A stretch of 64,000 nucleotides of DNA from Phycomyces blakesleeanus NRRL 1555(-) (GCF_001638985.1 NW_017265148.1:389367-453366); one strand, 5' to 3'. Counted from the first letter of the stretch, positions 23,511-34,344 are shown. Numbers and translations are program-made. Notes: a model not told the origin generated them from the sequence alone.

Positions 23511-25059
23511 ATGCGTAAACTCAAGTTGATAGTTTCTAGACTTCCAGTGCAAAAACGTGCAACGTACGGTCAGGTTGTTGATGAGCTGACCAAGTTAAAT
23601 ATTACGACAGGTAATGTATAGTTCGATGAGCTGATTCAAAAGCTGATTAAAAATACGATTGTAGATCTTGAATTGCACAAATGCAATGTAGTCAATGTCT
23701 GCAAGCAACTAGATATTTCTAAAGCCGTAAGTCTCTATCAATATTATATTATGAATCTAAGCACGCACGCACACATGCATGAATGCATGTGTGTATGTAC
23801 ACATACACAATAAGTAAGAATATATAATTTGTATGCACTTGTATTGTTATTAGTTATTACGTGCATTCAGAAGAGAAATCTCGTTGATGCCAATATCAAG
23901 AGTAACTTTTAAATCATTGGTTAGACTATCCACAGGCAATGTGAGGTAATATACATACATATATATATATATATATATATCAAAATATTTATTATTATTT
24001 TATAATTGTAAAATTTCAGAATTGACCAGATTCTTAAAGGAGGGATTCTGAAAGGCGAAATAGTCGAATTTTGTGGAGACTTGTGCGAGACATCAAGTGT
24101 AAGCTTTATATAAATATATACACATATACATATATATATTGGGGAGGTTTTTATTTTTATTTATTTTTATTTTTTAAAAGAAGAACCTATATGTTGTGTA
24201 AGTGGTCCCTGGAAAAACAATGAATGTTTCTGGGTCTCATCCTCAAAAAACAAACAAACAAACAAACAAACCAAAGAAAATAAATCAACTGACAAATAAT
24301 ATATATATATATATATATTAGTTTGCTATGCATGTCCTGCGTCTGTTTTTACTAAGCTACCCATCTCACAAGGCGCACCATGTTGACACAACAGGAAGGT
24401 TTGAGACCAAGCTAATGGAACGGATCTTATTAGAATCTTCAATAGAGGTACAAAAGTATATTTAAAGAGTAATTAAGGGTTAAAAGGCTACGATGACCCG
24501 AGAAACCAGGGGCATTGATATTTATATATAATTATTCCTTGATTGTAAGAACCCAAATGGTCTCCTGTTGAGAACGGATTGCTCGAGAACAGTGGGAGCA
24601 AGTGATACTATTCAGTTGCTGGAGCAGATTGGGGCTCTCTATTCAATATCAAAAACCCCGACTGGATTGGTTGTCTTGGAAGATATTTCTGCCCTATTCT
24701 ATACGGACAGAACTCAAGGTAACAAGAATAGTGTTAAAAATATGGCATATCAGCCTAAGCTGTCATTAAACTGTAATTAATGAGTGAAACACTTCTCATT
24801 TATTTATTTACTTCTAGTATTGCACATGATACGAACTCTTAGATGTCTTGGCAGACTTGGAATAACTGTGATTGTAAGCTTACAAGTAAATATATGTATA
24901 TATAACTAAATTATTTATTAGATTATTCGAGAGGGTAATAACAGATATGAATTTGGATACAAAGAAAATAAATTGGAATCTGGTATCGATCTTCGGGTGT
25001 TCTTTCAACAAAATCGGACTATAGGCAATCAATGTAAAATATTAAAGATTAGAAAGTAA
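23511..25059 (+). CDS. RAD51D-like RecA-fold protein without a P-loop
   Basis: Eight exons (23511-23573, 23622-23726, 23854-23945, 24020-24098, 24322-24447, 24550-24718, 24818-24873, 24922-25059) give about 275 residues. The first exon and its 48-nt intron are the least certain. The N-terminal helix region (LIQKLIKNTIVDLELHK, VCKQLDISKALLRAFRREI) is laid out like RAD51D. STGNVRIDQILKGGILKGE matches the stretch before Walker A (GxGSLDKLLDAGLYTGE in RAD51D). The P-loop itself is replaced by CGDLCETSS with no GK[ST]. A Walker B-like strand follows (GLVVLEDISALF), then LRCLGRLGITVIIIREGN. RAD51 paralogues assist Rad51 filament assembly in recombination repair. Loss of ATP binding is what the sequence suggests. 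It may alternatively be a decaying gene, although eight in-phase exons argue against that. Confidence 0.65.
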
Positions 25060-26407
25060 TATCTGTGGGCTTTTATAAATATATTATAATTATAATTATG
25101 ATTATGATTATGATTGTCACATCATCATGATCGGGACTGCCCTGGACACCAATACCAGTTCGTGTGAGAGGTTATATGCCACGTGGAATACGATAACAAC
25201 CAAAAAAATATATTGTAGGATCAGCATTGCTTGCTTCTGCTACTCTTCTTCTACACTTCTTTTTATATATACAGCTAAGGCTTGATTTATTGATATTTAG
25301 TAGTTTTATTTTTATCAATATCATTATATTGAATACCACTATATCGAGTTTTGAATGTATATATTTATACATATATGTATAGGAATAAAAGTTCCAGTTA
25401 CTAGGTTACTAGGTTACTAAATTATAACTTATAAATAATAACAATCAATTGGTGGCAGATGTTTGATATTTGATTAAATATTGGGACTAATATACGTAAA
25501 AGGTAAGCTGAAATGGAATAGTAAAATGTTAAGGGAGCCGTACCAACAGAAAGAGTATTTGTTTTTCTTTTCTTTTTTTTTACATAGTGTAGAGTAAAAG
25601 TTATTTATATATATGACAGTTTGATTGAATATTAAAATTCTTGTGCTAAACAAGGTTACTTAATTGATTTTTTGAGTATATATATATATATATAAAAATA
25701 TAGTTTACATTATGAGCTGACTGACATTATTTTTTAAATCATTCTCTTTTTGAATATTGTTTCCTGTTTAGATTTTTTTTCAAAAAATAAAATCACTACT
25801 ATTTATTACGTCGTTGGGGTCTATTTCTTAAAGTCTAAATTGTCTATTGAAGGCAATGTAATTGACTAAAGAAATATAAAAAGAGATATGGGCTCGGGAA
25901 GCAATAAGTCTGTTCGCTATATGAGATGATTATATTATATTAAAATTATATAAATTTTGTCTAATAATTATACATATTGTAGGCTTTTAGTAAAGGTTGC
26001 TTTATTCATTCGTTTATCTATTTAATTTAGGATTTTATACTAGAGATATATTTGTTGATTGACTAACTTGCAATCATCAAAGAGCAGCGTCAACTTACAA
26101 GAGAAGAGATTATCATTTTTATTATTATAATAAATTTATGATATCTTTTTGATTTTTTTTTTAAACTTTGTTGTGAAACCAGTAATTCTTAATTGTTCTA
26201 CTAGGTAATGTATAAGTATGCTATAAAAAGAATAGAAAAGAAAAAAATCGATACTAATAAGCTCAATAGTCGTTTTTGTTTCCGTCACGTATAAAGTATA
26301 AATGTTATATATATATTAATATTTATTTATTTATTTAGTATTGTTATTATTTTGCTTTCAAAAAGCTTGTCATTCTCCTGTCCTTATTTTCAATACATAC
26401 AAGTTCT
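25060..26407. other. Intergenic, AT-rich
   Basis: About 1.35 kb contains AT-rich sequence with TA microsatellites (for example 25677-25695) and poly-T runs. No coding frame with a recognisable domain, RNA gene or transposon terminus was found. Confidence 0.45.
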
Positions 26408-26998
26408 ATGCCTATCATGCAACAAGCCAAGAATAATATATCCCAAGAACAACTACAAGAACAGCCTCAGGCACAGCCTCATGCGCAAATCCAGTTACGA
26501 CTGCAGCTACACAGTACACTCATTGATTTTAGTCAACTTGAACTACGGCTCAGTCCAGATTATATTCATTTCTTCAACAAGATTGACTCGAGTGATTTTG
26601 ATTTTGATCTCTGTTATATGGAAAGGACTCTAGAAGAAGCAGTCTATGTCAACAGCCCTTCTCCTTGCTCCGATATCTCGACCCAAACAGACGACACTTA
26701 TTTTACAGGATGGTCAGACGATTCAAGACAACCTCTCGACAAAATACAAAAACCAATTCCAATCCGCAAACCTACCAAGACGGCCAACCCAAAGGTTCAC
26801 CAGTGTCTATTTTGCTCGAAAACATTCACGCGCAAATATGATCTATCTCGCCATGTCCGTACCCACACCGGAGACAAACCTTATGAATGTCCTCATTGTC
26901 GGAAAGCTTTCTTTCGGACCGATGGACGCACCCGACATTTCCAGATTGAAGTGTCTTGCCGTAATAGCCCCGAGGTATTTGCTCTTCGAAGAGAGTGA
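26408..26998 (+). CDS. C2H2 zinc-finger protein (two fingers), probable transcription factor
   Basis: This is a single exon of 196 residues. The N-terminus is Gln-rich (QEQLQEQPQAQPHAQIQL). A central acidic/Ser region (DSSDFDFDLCYMERT) could be an activation segment. Residues about 131-186 hold two adjacent zinc fingers: HQCLFCSKTFTRKYDLSRHV with RTH, the linker TGDKPYE, then CPHCRKAFFRTDGRTRH, whose last ligand is probably Cys (IEVSC), a C2HC form. The TG(D/E)KPY linker is typical of DNA-binding tandem fingers. The target genes cannot be predicted. It lies alone between long intergenic stretches, with TATATG repeats downstream. Confidence 0.8.
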   Translation: MPIMQQAKNNISQEQLQEQPQAQPHAQIQLRLQLHSTLIDFSQLELRLSPDYIHFFNKIDSSDFDFDLCYMERTLEEAVYVNSPSPCSDISTQTDDTYFTGWSDDSRQPLDKIQKPIPIRKPTKTANPKVHQCLFCSKTFTRKYDLSRHVRTHTGDKPYECPHCRKAFFRTDGRTRHFQIEVSCRNSPEVFALRRE

Positions 26999-27255
26999 AT
27001 CAAATTCAAAAGGTTATATATGTAAATCTAAACCTTTAGTCAATCAGTTATTCATCTCAGCATCTAGGCATTTATTCATTCATTTATTCATTCATTTTCT
27101 ATACCTATTTGTATATCTGGCTATTTATCTGTCTAGCTATATATATATATATATATTAATCTACCGATTCATTCATTAATTTATTAATTCATTCATTTCT
27201 TTTCATGTACAAATTCGTACAAGAATTCACATGTTATTTTCATAATATATGCATA

Positions 27256-27258
<3 letters not shown>

Positions 27259-27331
<73 letters not shown>
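27259..27331. repeat. (TATATG)n microsatellite
   Basis: About twelve copies of the hexamer GTATAT/TATATG occur in tandem downstream of the zinc-finger gene. Translated, they give His-Ile repeats, so the open frame on the minus strand here is an artefact. The 0.4 kb after it is also simple-sequence rich. Confidence 0.9.
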
Positions 27332-27726
27332 CCTATATTCTCAGCAGGCTTGCATTCATTTTTATTTCGTTCTCTATCTAATACACACAAACAGGTTAAA
27401 ATATAAATAAATATCTATAAGCATTCCTTCATTCAACTCTCTGGTCTCTCTATCTCTTTCTTTATTGATAGATCCGTCTATCTATATACCTTTATAAATA
27501 ATGTATGTATGTGTATTGTATTTTGTTCGTCTACCGATATTAGCTATTACATACAGTATAAATAAATACATAAATAAATAAGTGATTATTCTCAAAAGGT
27601 TCAAATACAAATACAATTGTTACAACGCCGAATGGCGGCCATTCACAAATATCGGGAAATAAAGTTTTTAAAAAGCCAGATTTCATTTTCTCAAAGTTCA
27701 TCATTTTATCTTACTGCACTAGTTTA

Positions 27727-27957
27727 ATGACACTTGAGATGTATAACATTCAAAGTGGCTATCCATTGAAGCACTTTTTGAGTGCCTATAGAGTCTTGGA
27801 CAAATATTTAGAAGTGCCTAAGAAGACCCGAATTACGAGTGTCACCAATTATTGTAATCAAATAATCAACTCCTTCAAACTGGCTACTCTTGACTTTGTT
27901 GAATTTAAACAAAAGTTGAATGAAGACTCAACTGAATTTACCGATTGTGCTTGTTGA
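27727..27957 (+). CDS. Short hypothetical ORF
   Basis: This is an open frame of 76 codons with unbiased, non-repetitive composition (MTLEMYNIQSGYPLKHFLSA start). It has no recognised domain. It sits between the microsatellite and the transposon island, and could equally be a fragment of a decayed gene or transposon. No intron or promoter evidence was found. Confidence 0.25.
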   Translation: MTLEMYNIQSGYPLKHFLSAYRVLDKYLEVPKKTRITSVTNYCNQIINSFKLATLDFVEFKQKLNEDSTEFTDCAC

Positions 27958-28271
27958 ACTATTGTCGTAGACCATTCTAATATCTAACTTAACAGCAATG
28001 CTTTCTTGCTAAAATTAATTTTTGCGATCGATTAATCGTAAACAACGAAATGCTTCTCAAAAATCGCCTGTAGCGGTTAGGGTGCACCTTTTTTATAATC
28101 GACAATTTTTATATGTAAAATTAGAAAACCATAAGGCTTTATGGGATCTTAATTTTTTTAAATTCTGTTACCGCTGAGTTACTCGCTTTACTATTTACAA
28201 GCTCTCTGCGGTGAGACTTTTATTACTTCTCTGCAAAAAAAAAACTTTAAACAAGATGAAGTTTGGACATT

Positions 28272-28506
28272 TATGCCATTCACCAGCGTACGAGGGAATT
28301 GAAAGAAAAATTACTTTTCATAGTAATTTATTCGATTCCGAATGGATATATTTGTCAATTCCCTCGACAATTACATGGTGTTTTTGACCATGTAATTGTC
28401 GAGGGAATTGACAAAATTTCTAAAATAAGGACTCTAGTTACAAAAAGGAATATACTAAACGACCATACTTTAAAAAGCTCATTTTATATAACCAAAATGA
28501 AACAAA
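28272..28506. mobile_element. Family A MITE, truncated copy with inverted loop
   Basis: The sequence is nearly identical to 15923-16157, starting TATGCCATTCACCAGCG. It stops at AATGAAACAAA (28506), where the family B terminus CACTGTAGG begins. The palindrome at 28369-28397 has the same arms as in the copy at 15925, but the loop is in the opposite orientation (ATGGTGTTTTTGACCAT instead of ATGGTCAAAAACACCAT). Confidence 0.85.
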
Positions 28507-29445
28507 CACTGTAGGAAATGGCAGGATTTACACCTCCGACCTCGTAACGAGTTACGAACTCGTAACTTTTATAGCAAATAGCATGCCTGTTTTAGCCTAT
28601 TAGTTTTACTTTTTGTCAAATACGATTTATGAGATTTTCTATTATTTTGCATCTAAGCCAATAAAATATTCTAAATATGGCAGATCTATACCTTTTTAGG
28701 TATTTGTATTCTCTTTATGATTGGTTCAACAAATGCATGATGTTTTATATTGAATTTTTTTGGTTTTTATTGATCAAAATAATACAAGTTAAACATAAAG
28801 AAGTATGCGAAGAAGAAGTACTAATTTTTATGACATTTAGTAACATTTTAAGCTATACATTCATTAAATAATATACATATATCTATTTTTATGTGATACT
28901 TTCTACATTGTTTTATCTAAAAAAAAAAGCTATTTTCTAAGTACTATGATATTGATGAAGGCATGTATATTTCTTAATTGATTCTTTTAATCAAAGAGTA
29001 TAAACCTGCTTTGTGTTAACATTGTTATGCCTGATTCCTACATTTGAAAAAACAGAAGACAGATTCCCTGCGATTCTCGAAATCTACCGAGATATCTAAT
29101 GAGCATGCGAGCAATCTTGACAACCAAATTGTACTTGATGCAGATATTTTTCTGTCAATTATTCTCAAGTTACTTTCTTTTGTCAACTTTGCTGATTCGT
29201 ATTTTATTAATACTAGCCTTCATAGTTGTTAAGTGTGTTCTTGTTAGAGACCTTTAATAATTTAGACCTTGTGAAAAAGTAGAATTAAAAAAGACTTTTA
29301 CAAAATAAAAAACAACAATGCATTAAAAAGTAATCACAGTGGGGTTACTCAGCCAGGTTGATCGCTCAAATTTTAAATTCAGAACGCGATATTATTGGAC
29401 TAAAATTGTAATAGCGACGATCAAAATTATATCGTCTTTTTGAAA

Positions 29446-29483
29446 GATCAAATTTCGATCAAATTTCGATCAAAATTTGATCG
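29446..29483. repeat. Left subterminal 11-bp iterons of the Harbinger element
   Basis: Three consecutive copies of GATCAAATTTC (the last variant) lie about 110 bases inside the left end. They mirror the inverted array at 32335-32383. Their position suggests transposase or accessory-protein binding sites; that role is inference. Confidence 0.75.
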
Positions 29484-29620
29484 AAAAACGTACGGCTCTC
29501 TGATTGGCTGAATCCTTACTTTTTTATATGCAATACGATACTGTTTTTATCTTTCTCCTTAATAAATCATAGAATTTACTGTTAACAAAGTCATGTAACA
29601 CTTCTTTCACTCCGTATAAC

Positions 29621-31076
29621 ATGCCAAAATACAGTGCAAAGCAACAAACAGTTGCTGCCTTAAGGAAATCGCGTAAAATCAGAAAATTTGTAGCGAAGGA
29701 AAAAAAAAGTCTGGTACAATCTTTATCAACAAGCGCAGATGAGCTGTTGAAAAATATTTCAGAAGTCCTTGAAGAGGAAGTTGATGCAGAGTTGGAGAAG
29801 ATAGCTGTTGTGGAGGATCTTGAGCAGAACCTTCAAGCCAACAGATACTTACACAAGGGTGGCAATACATTGCCAAAGCTTAAATCAAAGGAAGAAAAAC
29901 TTGCTTTCCTCGAAGACCTAGATGCAGATGGGTTCAAAGAAGAAATCAGAATGTCCAAAAGCTCGTTTAATAAGCTGTACGAGATAATCAAAGACCATTC
30001 TTTATATAAGTCACCGAAAGGACATAAGCAGACTGATGTAAAGCTTCAATTAGCTTTGGTCTTGGAGAGACTAGGCTCAGACGGGAATGCTGTATCCTAT
30101 AGCAGGCTTGCACGAAGATCTGGTGTTGGAGGTAAGCGTCTTTTAGTAAACTGACTTCCGTTAATCTATATAAACATATAATTAATCCATTGAACTAATT
30201 ATTTTAAACTTATTAGAGGGCAGTGTCTTAAACTTCACAGTTCGTTTCTTCAAGGTAATGCTATCAATGGAAAACATGTACGTTTTTTGGCCGTCAGAAC
30301 TCGAGAAGACAGCAACGATAATCCCAAGCAATGAGAAACCATTCGGATTTCCTGATCTTGTTGGGTTTTTGGATGGGTGTCTGTTTAACTTGCAGCATAC
30401 ACCGTCGTGGAAAAAGCCAGAATTCTTTGGTCGTAAGCGCACATACTGTGTAAACACTCTTGGGGTATGCAACCATCAAAAGAAGATTCGTTATCTCTCT
30501 TGCGGATACTTCGGAAGCATGAACGATGCCAGGGTGTTTGAAGAATCGACCATGGGTAGCGACCCCAATAACTTCTTCTCTGGTGACCAGTATGTTTTAG
30601 CCGATGCTAGTTACATTCCCAAGACGTACGTTGTCCCTGTCATAAAGAAGCCAAAAAACAAGGAATTGTGTGATGCGGACAAAGCGTTCAATTCATACAT
30701 AGCAATGATGAGGATAAAAATTGAGCATGCATTTGGGATCCTCAAAGCAAGATTCTGCTCTTTGAAGCGACTCCCAATTAAGATAAGAAGTCGAAAAGAC
30801 ATGAACATGGTCAATTCTTGGATCAGAGTTTGTGTCATTCTCCATAACTTTTTGATCGACCAGACAGATGACATGATGACAATGACGATGAAGATTTCAT
30901 GGGAGAAAAGAGAAAAAGAAGAGATCGAAAGGATCAGCAGAGAAGGTGTGACTGGCACTGTAGATGACTATCCAGCAATGTCATTGTCAGATGAGAATGC
31001 TAAGCTCAAACGTACCCGTATCAAAGAAGAGATACTCATAAAAAACGGAGATGGGAACCTTCTTAAAAAAAAGTAA
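29621..31076 (+). CDS. PIF/Harbinger DDE transposase (HARBI1-like)
   Basis: Two exons (29621-30131, 30217-31076) encode 456 residues. An N-terminal basic and coiled region is followed by a helix-turn-helix-like stretch (SYSRLARRSGVGEGSVLNFT). The DDE_Tnp_4 catalytic core comes next: Asp about 223 in GFLDGCLF, Asp about 300 in YVLADASYIPKTYVVPVIKK, and Glu about 340 in KIEHAFGILKARF. GYFGSMNDARVFEES and SWIRVCVILHNFLID are also family blocks. All three catalytic acidic residues are present and there is no internal stop, so the enzyme may still be functional. The first catalytic motif is DGC where many relatives have DGT/DGS. Confidence 0.88.
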
Positions 31077-31165
31077 AAAAATAAAGAAATAAATTATCTC
31101 AAAAGTAGAAATGATGTATAACAGGTATTCTATGATAGTTGCTGTCATTATTAAATTGATAGTCT

Positions 31166-32186
31166 TTAACTACCATACGTTTTATTGTAAACGTCGTCAG
31201 TTTGCTCTTGCACTTTTTCATCTGACCAGTTTTGCACTTTGGCCAATTCTGCAACTGCTTTCATCATGTTTTCGAATTTTCTGTGTATGAATTCGCGTTC
31301 TCGCTTAATGTGAAGACCGTCCTTAAGAACTTCTAGCTTTTCCCTATAAAGCCGTTCTATTTTTGCCTCTAGGGACACAGAAGACTCGTTAAGTTGTCTC
31401 GTCACCTCTTCTGCCAACTCTTTATATTCGACGTCTACTCTTCTGCGTTTTCTAGAAGAGCTTGACTTAGGAGGAGGGGAGCAGAGTACAGACATGTTAT
31501 CATTTTGGCTGACATATTCCTCATTGTTGCTGCTATGACTGTTTTCAGCTGATTCTTCGTCCGTGTTGTCATCATCGCCATTGCTTTGCTCACCGTCCTC
31601 GTCATGTATCCATTCCATTGGCTTTGTGGTATCACAAACCGCTGGAGAACCAGTCTTTCTATTGCCCATAACCTTTTCCATCTGAAAGAAAGCAGGGCAG
31701 ATTTGATTCAATTCAGCTATTGTTATACAAATTACATTAAAACAAAGAGATCTAGAATTGGTATTATATAGATAGTATCAACTTACACTCTAAGCCTTCT
31801 TTTTCACTGGTAGAGCCTTCGTCGTTAGAATTATTTTTAATACTATTCTTCCAAACACGATAGGCTTCTCCATATTGTTTTGTCAAAAGATTGTTGAGCC
31901 TCGACTTTATTTGGGCTGTAGTTCGATAAACCCCTTGCTCCTGAAAATACTGGTTGCATTTATTCAGTATTGTAACCTTTGACGACTTGAACGTTCGTCC
32001 TTCCTTGTCACCGCCAAGATACATATTGAGGTTTTCTCCGCCGTTCATCAACATGAATTGCTGAAGTCTCTCCATAGAAGTCAGACCATCTTTACCACCA
32101 TCATGTTTGTACCATGTCTTATATTCGTTTTTGATAGCATGGTTATCTTCAGTGGATAAAGATATTTCGCTGTTAGAGTTAGACAT
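31166..32186 (-). CDS. Harbinger-associated Myb/SANT-like protein
   Basis: Two exons on the minus strand (31787-32186, 31166-31716) give about 316 residues. The N-terminal half (SMERLQQFMLMNGGENLNMY, KSSKVTILNKCNQYFQEQGV, RTTAQIKSRLNNLLTKQY) is a trihelix/Myb-like fold with spaced aromatic residues. ESELNQICPAFFQMEKVMGN follows. A very acidic region and a basic signal SSSSRKRRRVDVEY come next, then a coiled coil to the C-terminus. In PIF/Harbinger elements this second protein helps the transposase enter the nucleus and bind the ends. The acceptor ACAATAG at 31717 was chosen because it keeps phase; a nearer TTTCAG would break the frame. The gene converges with the transposase gene, 89 bases apart. 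Confidence 0.75.
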
Positions 32187-32334
32187 GTTTTTTTTCGTAA
32201 TGTGTGAAGCAAAATAAAGGTGCAGGTGTGAAGAAAGATGTCAATTGTATGTTTCCTAGATTATATAGCAATTTTTTTGCATAATCTTTTATTAAATGAC
32301 GTATAATCTTGGCATATGAATGTCATTAAAATTT

Positions 32335-32383
32335 TGGTCAAAATTTGATCGAAATTTGATCGAAATTTGATCGAAATTTGATC
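32335..32383. repeat. Right subterminal 11-bp iterons of the Harbinger element
   Basis: Four tandem copies of GAAATTTGATC (the first variant) lie about 95 bases inside the right end, inverted relative to the left array at 29446-29483. The pair forms symmetric subterminal repeats around the two genes. Confidence 0.75.
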
Positions 32384-33076
32384 TTTTGCCTTTTGGTGTC
32401 CTCAACTACAAATTGACATCATTGGCTAAGATTCACACAAGAATTTGAGCGATCAACCTGGCTGAGTACCCCCAGTCATTACTTTTTGGTGGCAAAGGCT
32501 TCTTTAAGTTCAGATTAAAAATATAAGTAATTTGTAGGCCATGTTTGACCCTTTCCCAGTTTTGCAGTCTGATAAGCAGTTTCACATACTATATTCATCT
32601 AAAACGGCCTTCTGGCTTAAAAGCAAAACAATCATACTTTAATGTCAGCCTCAGAAAACTAAAATAGGCTTAGCACATACTAAACTTAGTAAGTGCATGT
32701 CAGACCTTTTCAAGTTACGAGTTTTGGGCAGAAAGTTACGAGTATCAAAAAATACTCGTAGATTTTTTTCTACAGTGTTATTTTATATGAAAATTATTTG
32801 CCTGCCATTTTTGCTTTGTTCCAAAGATGCAATTTGACTAAGCATTTGTAGAATTCAAATAGAGGAGGAAGGGGAGCTGAAAAGAAATCAAATATCTCGA
32901 AGATTTGACGTTATTTTAGAGAGTATTTTAGCACCAAATATGGATTACTATAAATCCCACATTTCTTTTCCCTTAAATTTATAGTGTGTGTACCTGAAAA
33001 TGTCTCGTACCTGCTTTCGATTTTGTTTTCAGCAATCTTACGGGAACGACATTTTCAGGATGTGCCACTGCGGGCC

Positions 33077-33250
33077 TTCTCAAGCACTCGCCAAAGTCCT
33101 AAAAGTTGGCGTTGAAATGCAAATAAGTATTAGCAAAAGTTTTCTAATTTAGTTAATTTTGTTGGCGAAGGTAACTAATTTAGGAAACTCTCGCCAATCC
33201 TTATATGAAAATCACCGCCAACATTTAGGACCTTGGCGAGTGCTTGAGAA
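33077..33250. mobile_element. Foldback MITE with about 35-bp inverted ends
   Basis: The ends are TTCTCAAGCACTCGCCAAAG with TCCTAAAAGTTGGCG on the left, and the inverse with two mismatches on the right (ending TTGGCGAGTGCTTGAGAA). The total is 174 bases, non-coding. The flanking GGG/CCC may belong to the ends. It could form a long hairpin. No second copy was noticed in this window. Confidence 0.75.
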
Positions 33251-33295
33251 TCCCTTACCTTTCTTTTGCCGGGCTAATTTATTGTGGCTACCACT

Positions 33296-33393
33296 TGCCA
33301 TTCACCAGTGTACGAGGGAATTGAAAGAAAAATTACTTTTCATGGTAATTTATTCGATTCCGAACGGATATATTTGTCAATTCCCTCGACAAT
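33296..33393. mobile_element. Family A MITE, 5' fragment
   Basis: About 98 bases starting TGCCATTCACCAGTGTACG match the first part of the copies at 15925 and 28272. Homology breaks right at the start of the internal palindrome (CCCTCGACAAT), where unrelated sequence follows. Confidence 0.75.
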
Positions 33394-33560
33394 AGGGACC
33401 TTGGACACATCATATAAATTTTTTTGAAACATTTAACCATATATGTAATTTTATACGGTCTCATGTTTCACATCCAAGGCTTCCATATACAATGAAAATG
33501 TGTGATATTTCATTTATTGGCCATGCTAATTTACTAAACTCACGAACTTAAAATCATGTA

Positions 33561-33826
33561 ATGCCATTCACCAGCGTACGAGGGAATTGTCGAGGGAATT
33601 GGATCGAGGGAATTGAGCCACGTCATATACGATTCCGATTGTTATTCAGCATCTGTTTTTTAATTATTTGCTAAAATACCCTGACCATTTTTATTTTTTT
33701 GTTAATGCTTTGTTTCATTTTGGCTATATAGAATGAGATTTTTAAAGTATGATCGTTTAGTATATTCCTTTTTGTAACTAGAGTCCTTATTTTAGAAATT
33801 TTGTCAAGTACGCTGGTGAATGGCAT
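33561..33826. mobile_element. Family A MITE, short form
   Basis: The copy is 266 bases with both inverted ends (ATGCCATTCACCAGCGTACG and CGCTGGTGAATGGCAT). It carries three CGAGGGAATTG repeats at the left, and lacks the inserted segment with the palindrome found in the long form. Confidence 0.85.
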
Positions 33827-33840
33827 TTTAGACATTAAAG

Positions 33841-34144
33841 CTAAGAGCATCTTCAGCAGTGAGAGAACTTTTAATTTATCTTAAGTTAAACACCGCTACT
33901 TTAGCTAAAGAAAAGGTCAATTTTCCCAGCGGTTCGATTTATCTTTTTCTTTAAATAAATTTTGAGAACGTTTTCATCAATAAATTTTATCTTCCTTTAT
34001 AAATTTAATAGGAAGATAAAGAAAAGGGACTGTCTTTTATATTTAAAGTGAATTTAATCGAACTGCTGGGAGGACAAACTTTAGCTAAATCTTTAAATTT
34101 AATATAAAAGTGGAGATAAAGTGGACTGCTGAAGATGCTCTTAG
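33841..34144. mobile_element. MITE with CTAAGAGCATCTTCAGCAGT ends
   Basis: The element is 304 bases with inverted ends CTAAGAGCATCTTCAGCAGT and ACTGCTGAAGATGCTCTTAG. The inner arms also pair loosely (TTTAGCTAAA motifs at both sides). It is non-coding and immediately abuts the family A copy and the next family B piece. The sequence of the ends resembles GAGCATCTxCAxCAG termini seen in plant MITEs. That is a resemblance only. Confidence 0.75.
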
Positions 34145-34159
34145 ATAGCAAACTGGCTA

Positions 34160-34337
34160 ATATAAAATCCCATAAATCGTATTTGACAAAAAGTAAAACT
34201 AATAGGCTAAAACAGGCATGCTATTGGCTATAAAAGTTACGAGTTCGTAACTAAAGACTGACTTTTAAATAGTATGAGTTACGAACTCGTAACTTGTTAC
34301 GAGGTCGGAGGTATAAATCCTGCCATTTCCTACAGTG
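34160..34337 (-). repeat. Family B element terminus with duplicated palindrome
   Basis: The segment matches 8190-8336, ending CTGCCATTTCCTACAGTG. The terminal palindrome GTTACGAGTTCGTAAC occurs twice (about 34246 and 34286), with 25-30 bases between, where the copy at 8336 has it once. Confidence 0.7.
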
Positions 34338-34344
34338 CTTGTCT

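Larger units (their letters stand above)
29337..32476 (+). mobile_element. PIF/Harbinger transposon, apparently complete
   Basis: The element is about 3.1 kb with terminal inverted repeats sharing TACTCAGCCAGGTTGATCGC followed by TCAAATT, preceded by GTGGGGT on the left and TGGGGG on the right copy. It carries two convergent genes, a DDE_4-type transposase (29621-31076) and a Myb/SANT-like protein (32186-31166). This is the standard two-gene PIF/Harbinger arrangement. Both reading frames are open across their introns. The sequence beyond each end is itself inverted (AAAAAGTAAT left, ATTACTTTTT right), so the target duplication cannot be called with certainty. Confidence 0.88.
28507..32778 (+). 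mobile_element. Family B element (CACTGTAG ends) interrupted by a Harbinger transposon
   Basis: The left end CACTGTAGGAAATGGCAGG and the right end (reverse complement CACTGTAGAAAAAAATCTAC) share CACTGTAGRAAA. Both are followed by CTCGTAAC/TACGAG motifs near the ends. Without the Harbinger insert (29337-32476) the element would be about 1.1 kb with no recognisable transposase, so it is probably non-autonomous. Other pieces of the family lie at 3560-4345, 7488-8336, 8521-8872 and 34160-34337. A clear target duplication was not found. The CACTG-type ends do not by themselves fix the superfamily. Confidence 0.65.

Noticed and set aside
27193..27390. His-Ile repeat protein on the minus strand
   Set aside because: It is the translation of the TATATG microsatellite. 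There is no other support.
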